Positions 6,270-8,748 of a stretch of 8,748 nt of DNA are shown in pieces. The stretch is taken from contig SLDH01000356.1 in NCBI GenBank assembly GCA_007125415.1, positions 1 to 8,748 on the forward strand, read 5' to 3'. Every line of letters starts with the position of its first letter. Positions within the stretch are counted from its first letter, which is position 1. The position numbers were made by a program, and so were the translations under genes. The DNA comes from Roseovarius sp. (GTDB lineage Bacteria; Pseudomonadota; Alphaproteobacteria; Rhodobacterales; Rhodobacteraceae). The notes under the pieces were generated by a model. The model was not told where the DNA came from. It was given only the letters and a program-made list of their open reading frames with translations, and made no database searches.

Positions 6270-7283
6270 ATGGCACACCATCGCGAGACATCTCGGAGCC
6301 CGGACGGGCCTTCCGGCAAGAGTAGCGCTGACAGGATCACGGCAATCGAGATTGTCGCGCTGATCCTGTCGGTGATCTGGCTGGTGATTTCGGTGGTGTT
6401 TTTCCTTGTGCTGGAACCGGCCACAGGCGACCCCGGCGCTGTCCTTCGTTTCGTCATTGTTCTGATGGTGGTGTTCCTGCCGGTGGCAATGATCTGGGTG
6501 GCGGCCATATCGGCCCGCGCGTCGCGGGTCATGCGCGAGGAAAGCGGCCGCCTGCAAGCCGCGATAGATGCCATCCGGCAGGCCTATATCACCCAGGCGC
6601 AGGCTCAGACGGTCAGCGCCGAACCGGCGGTCCGCAAGAAGCTCGACGAGATCGCCGCCGCCCAACGCAAGACGGAGAGCGCTCTGGCGATGTTCTCCTC
6701 GTCACGCGTGGTGGCCCGGTCCGCGCCGCCACCCCAGGCGGCAGCACCGGCTGCGGAGCAGGAGGGTCAGGTTGCCCTTCCTCTTGGCACGCCCGCCGAA
6801 GACCTCGCACCGCCGCTGGCCAATGCGGATTTCATTCGCGCGCTCAATTTCCCGGAAACCGCCGAAGACAAGGACGGGTTCGCCGCCCTGCGCCGCGCCC
6901 TGAAGGACCGTATGACCGCGCAGCTCGTGCAGGCTTCGCAGGATGTGCTGACCCTGCTCAGTCAGGATGGCATCTATATGGATGATCTGCGCCCCGACAT
7001 GGCCCGCCCCGAAATCTGGCGCCGCTTCGCCGCGGGCGAGCGCGGCCGCCAGATCGCCACGCTTGGCGGAGTGCGTGACCGCTCGTCGCTGGCGCTGGCC
7101 GCCGGGCGGATGCGCTCGGACCCGATCTTTCGCGATGCGGCGCATCACTTTCTGCGCAAGTTCGACCGAATTTTCGCCGAGTTCGCGGAGCGGGCGACGG
7201 ATGCAGAGATCTCCGAGCTTTCCGACACCCGCACCGCCCGTGCCTTCATGCTGCTCGGGCGGGTTGCGGGCACGTTTGATTGA
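6270..7283 (+). CDS. Uncharacterised membrane protein: two TM segments, coiled coil, C-terminal domain
   Basis: I recognise this 337-residue protein only as a type seen in Rhodobacteraceae; no function is known to me. Visible parts, in order: a polar N-terminus (1-23); a membrane helix at about 25-48 (IVALILSVIWLVISVVFFLV); a short loop; a second helix at about 59-81; a probable coiled coil at 85-143, rich in Arg, Gln, Ala and Glu; a Pro/Ala-rich linker at 144-183; and a compact helical domain at about 186-337. That domain contains the striking segments LLSQDGIYMDDLRPD, GGVRDRSSLALAAGRM and DPIFRDAAHHFLRKFD. The likely arrangement is an inner-membrane anchor with a large cytoplasmic part. The start is the ATG at 6270, with a modest GAGAAAG at 6259-6265. 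It lies 26 bases after greA, probably in the same transcript. There is no similarity I can name to a known enzyme. Confidence 0.85.
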   Translation: MAHHRETSRSPDGPSGKSSADRITAIEIVALILSVIWLVISVVFFLVLEPATGDPGAVLRFVIVLMVVFLPVAMIWVAAISARASRVMREESGRLQAAIDAIRQAYITQAQAQTVSAEPAVRKKLDEIAAAQRKTESALAMFSSSRVVARSAPPPQAAAPAAEQEGQVALPLGTPAEDLAPPLANADFIRALNFPETAEDKDGFAALRRALKDRMTAQLVQASQDVLTLLSQDGIYMDDLRPDMARPEIWRRFAAGERGRQIATLGGVRDRSSLALAAGRMRSDPIFRDAAHHFLRKFDRIFAEFAERATDAEISELSDTRTARAFMLLGRVAGTFD

Positions 7284-7300
7284 GAGAGACGGCGCGCGCC

Positions 7301-7495
7301 ATGTCCCTGACCGCCAACGCCACGCACCGGCGCGCCAACCTGATCGGCTGTGCATGGATGCTTGCCGCGATGGCCGGTTCCGCGGTGGAGAACAGCGTGC
7401 TCAAGGCCGCGGCACAGAGCCTGCCGATGATCGCAGGATCGTCGATTGCCGTGGCCTCGGGGCCCGTCAGACTTTGGCACGGACAACGCAAGTGA
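7301..7495 (+). pseudogene. EamA/DMT-family transporter remnant, in-frame internal deletion
   Basis: A 64-codon frame with an ATG at 7301, preceded by GAGAGAGA at 7282-7289. Residues 13-43 (ANLIGCAWMLAAMAGSAVEN, then SVLKAAAQSLPM) resemble the first membrane helix of drug/metabolite transporters of the EamA family, including the acidic or amide residue, the Lys and the xLPxG-like turn. Residues 44-64 (IAGSSIAVASGPVRLWHGQRK) instead resemble the last helix and C-terminus of the same family, typically IAGxxxIVASGLYxLxRE. The family is about 290-300 residues with ten helices, so the middle 230 or so residues appear lost, with the junction near codons 42-44 (about 7424-7432). Transport function should be gone; a small membrane peptide might still be made. 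It sits 17 bases after the preceding gene and 7 bases from the converging acyltransferase. Family assignment is by recognition alone. Confidence 0.55.
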
Positions 7496-7502
7496 GAGCC
7501 GC

Positions 7503-8378
7503 CTACATATCCCGCCAGCGGCGCAGCATCCAGTACCACTGATCCGGGGTTTCGCGTATCCGCGCGGACAGGCTGTCATTGAAGGCCTCGGTCATGGCGC
7601 GCGCATCGCCATGAGCAATGGGAGCTTCGAAGACGACTTCGAAATCACAGCCCTCACCCACCCGCGTGCCAAAGGCCGGAACCATGGGCAGATCGTATTT
7701 CACCGCCAGCCGCGCCGCAGAGAGAGAGGTCAGTGCCCCGTGCCCGAGAAATGGCAGTCGCACCCCATCGGCTGATTTCTCGTCGAGGAGGATCGCGATG
7801 AATCCGCCCTCGCGCACATGCCGCACCAGCGCCTTTGTGCCGGTGCTGCCGACCTCCAGGATAGGGGCGCCACCCGCCTCGATCCCGCTGCGCAGGCGGC
7901 GTTCGTAATGGCGGTTGCGTTGGGGGCGATAGACCGCGCCTGTCTCCATGCCGCGGGCCTTCAGGACCGAGCGGATCGCTTCCCATTGGCCGAAATGACC
8001 CGACACAATGATCGCGCCGCGCCCCTCGGCGCGGGCCGCCCGCAGCGCCGCGAGACCTGGCCCGGAAACGGTGCAGCGATGCTCCATCGCCTGAAACTCG
8101 GCGCAATGATAAATCTCGAACAGGGTCTTGCCCATGTTGCGCCCCATGCTCTGGCACAGTGCGACGCGCGCGCGGCGCGGAATTTCGGGAAAGACCCTCA
8201 GCAACTCGGTATCGAAGCGGCGGCGCGCCACCGGAAAGAGCCGCATGACAAGGCCGATCATCGTGCCCAGCGCCTGCGCGCGCCGCTCGAAGCCTTGCCC
8301 GCGTGAATAGGTCAGCGCCGACAGAAGCGGGATGTAGCGGGCATGGTGCCATAAGGATATGAACGAACGCGTGATCAC
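7503..8378 (-). CDS. LpxL/HtrB-like lysophospholipid (lipid A) acyltransferase
   Basis: This inner-membrane acyltransferase of the LpxL/LpxM family probably moves an acyl chain from acyl-ACP onto a lipid A precursor or a similar lysolipid. The 291-residue protein has the diagnostic HX4E catalytic motif (HFGQWE, His128 and Glu133). It is followed by family blocks YRPQRNRHYERR (150-161), LLDEKSADGVRLPFLG (197-212) and the C-terminal PDQWYWMLRRWR (278-289). The N-terminal region has a hydrophobic segment near 37-50 that may help membrane association. The start is a GTG at 8378-8376: an in-frame stop lies upstream and no ATG intervenes. The gene follows the lytic transglycosylase by 42 bases on the same strand, suggesting an envelope operon. 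Exact substrate and chain length cannot be read from sequence; the match to family blocks is strong, the lipid A assignment moderate. Confidence 0.85.
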   Translation of the reverse strand: MITRSFISLWHHARYIPLLSALTYSRGQGFERRAQALGTMIGLVMRLFPVARRRFDTELLRVFPEIPRRARVALCQSMGRNMGKTLFEIYHCAEFQAMEHRCTVSGPGLAALRAARAEGRGAIIVSGHFGQWEAIRSVLKARGMETGAVYRPQRNRHYERRLRSGIEAGGAPILEVGSTGTKALVRHVREGGFIAILLDEKSADGVRLPFLGHGALTSLSAARLAVKYDLPMVPAFGTRVGEGCDFEVVFEAPIAHGDARAMTEAFNDSLSARIRETPDQWYWMLRRWRDM

Positions 8379-8420
8379 CCCGGCTCTATGGGCGTGTTTC
8401 GCTTCGCCGCCAAGGGTAAA

Positions 8421-8748
8421 TCAGCGCCGCTTTAGCGCCTCCAGCACCTCGCGCGAGGCATTGCCATCTGCCGTCATGCCCACCGATTGCTGAAAGCCAA
8501 TGATCGCACTGCGCGATTGCGGACCGATCAGCCCGTCGATCGTATCCATCGGGTAGCCCAGCCGTCTGAGCCTGCGCTGAATCTCCTTGCGCTCCTCAAA
8601 GCTTACGGGAGTGTAACCCCGGGGCCAGCTTGCCTGAATTGGCCCGCCCCCCGCGATCCTGTCGGCCAGATGGCCAACGGCAATCGCGTAAGAATCAGCG
8701 TTGTTGTAGCGCTTGATCACATCGAAATTGGCGAAGACGAGAAATTTC
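8421..8748 (-). CDS. MltB-type lytic murein transglycosylase, C-terminal 108 residues (partial)
   Basis: The 3' end of a gene that enters from beyond the right edge; the first full codon in the window is at 8747-8745. The fragment begins KFLVFANFDVIKRYNNADSY and continues AIAVGHLADRIAGG. This is the conserved C-terminal end of the SLT_2 (MltB-like) catalytic domain, which cleaves peptidoglycan to anhydromuropeptides in the periplasm. The catalytic Glu is outside the window. From about residue 49 of the fragment comes a peptidoglycan-binding type 1 domain (EIQRRLRRLGY, IDGLIGPQSRSAIIGFQ) ending at the stop codon 8423-8421. The combination of SLT_2 and a C-terminal peptidoglycan-binding domain is common in alphaproteobacteria. 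The LpxL-like gene starts 42 bases further on, probably in the same operon. An apparent GTG at 8720 is internal, not the true start. Confidence 0.88.
   Translation of the reverse strand, partial: KFLVFANFDVIKRYNNADSYAIAVGHLADRIAGGGPIQASWPRGYTPVSFEERKEIQRRLRRLGYPMDTIDGLIGPQSRSAIIGFQQSVGMTADGNASREVLEALKRR

Noticed and set aside
7654..8352. A 232-codon minus-strand frame overlapping the acyltransferase
   Set aside because: It is a different frame of the same strand, rich in Arg, Gly and Ala as expected for a GC-rich shadow, while the other frame carries the HX4E and other LpxL blocks.

Overview
The window looks like an ordinary chromosomal segment of an alphaproteobacterium, most likely a member of the Rhodobacterales (roseobacter group). 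The sequence is GC-rich and densely coded. Several proteins (the GreA, the 549-residue ETF-ubiquinone oxidoreductase, the two-membrane-segment protein after greA) look like family versions I know from Rhodobacteraceae. That taxonomic call is by recognition, not by search. There are no tRNA or rRNA genes, CRISPR arrays, complete insertion sequences or phage genes.

Layout from left to right. Positions 1-52 (minus) hold the first codons of a DUF2007-type protein. It is divergent from a long-chain polyprenyl diphosphate synthase (109-1110, plus), which makes the ubiquinone side chain. Converging on it is a minus-strand pair: an exported TPR protein (2035-3753) whose last codons overlap the start of ispE (1218-2042), a MEP-pathway kinase. 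Upstream of that pair, also on minus, is the ETF-ubiquinone oxidoreductase (3874-5523), with a strong GC hairpin (3821-3851) in the gap. A 249-base divergent control region (5524-5772) separates it from greA (5773-6243, plus). greA is followed by a two-membrane-segment protein of unknown function (6270-7283) and by a 64-codon remnant of an EamA/DMT transporter (7301-7495). The right end is a minus-strand cell-envelope pair: the 3' end of an MltB-type lytic transglycosylase (8421 to beyond the window edge) and an LpxL-like acyltransferase (7503-8378).

A loose theme on the left is quinones. IspE supplies isoprene units, the polyprenyl synthase builds the quinone tail, and ETF-QO reduces the finished ubiquinone. 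The right end concerns peptidoglycan and the outer membrane.

I did not find a convincing new defence, mobile or biosynthetic system. The most interesting items are four. The transporter remnant seems to join the first and last membrane segments of a DMT protein after an in-frame internal deletion. The membrane protein behind greA is uncharacterised. The TPR protein is translationally coupled to ispE. The greA leader carries a perfect hairpin and a duplicated start-codon segment.
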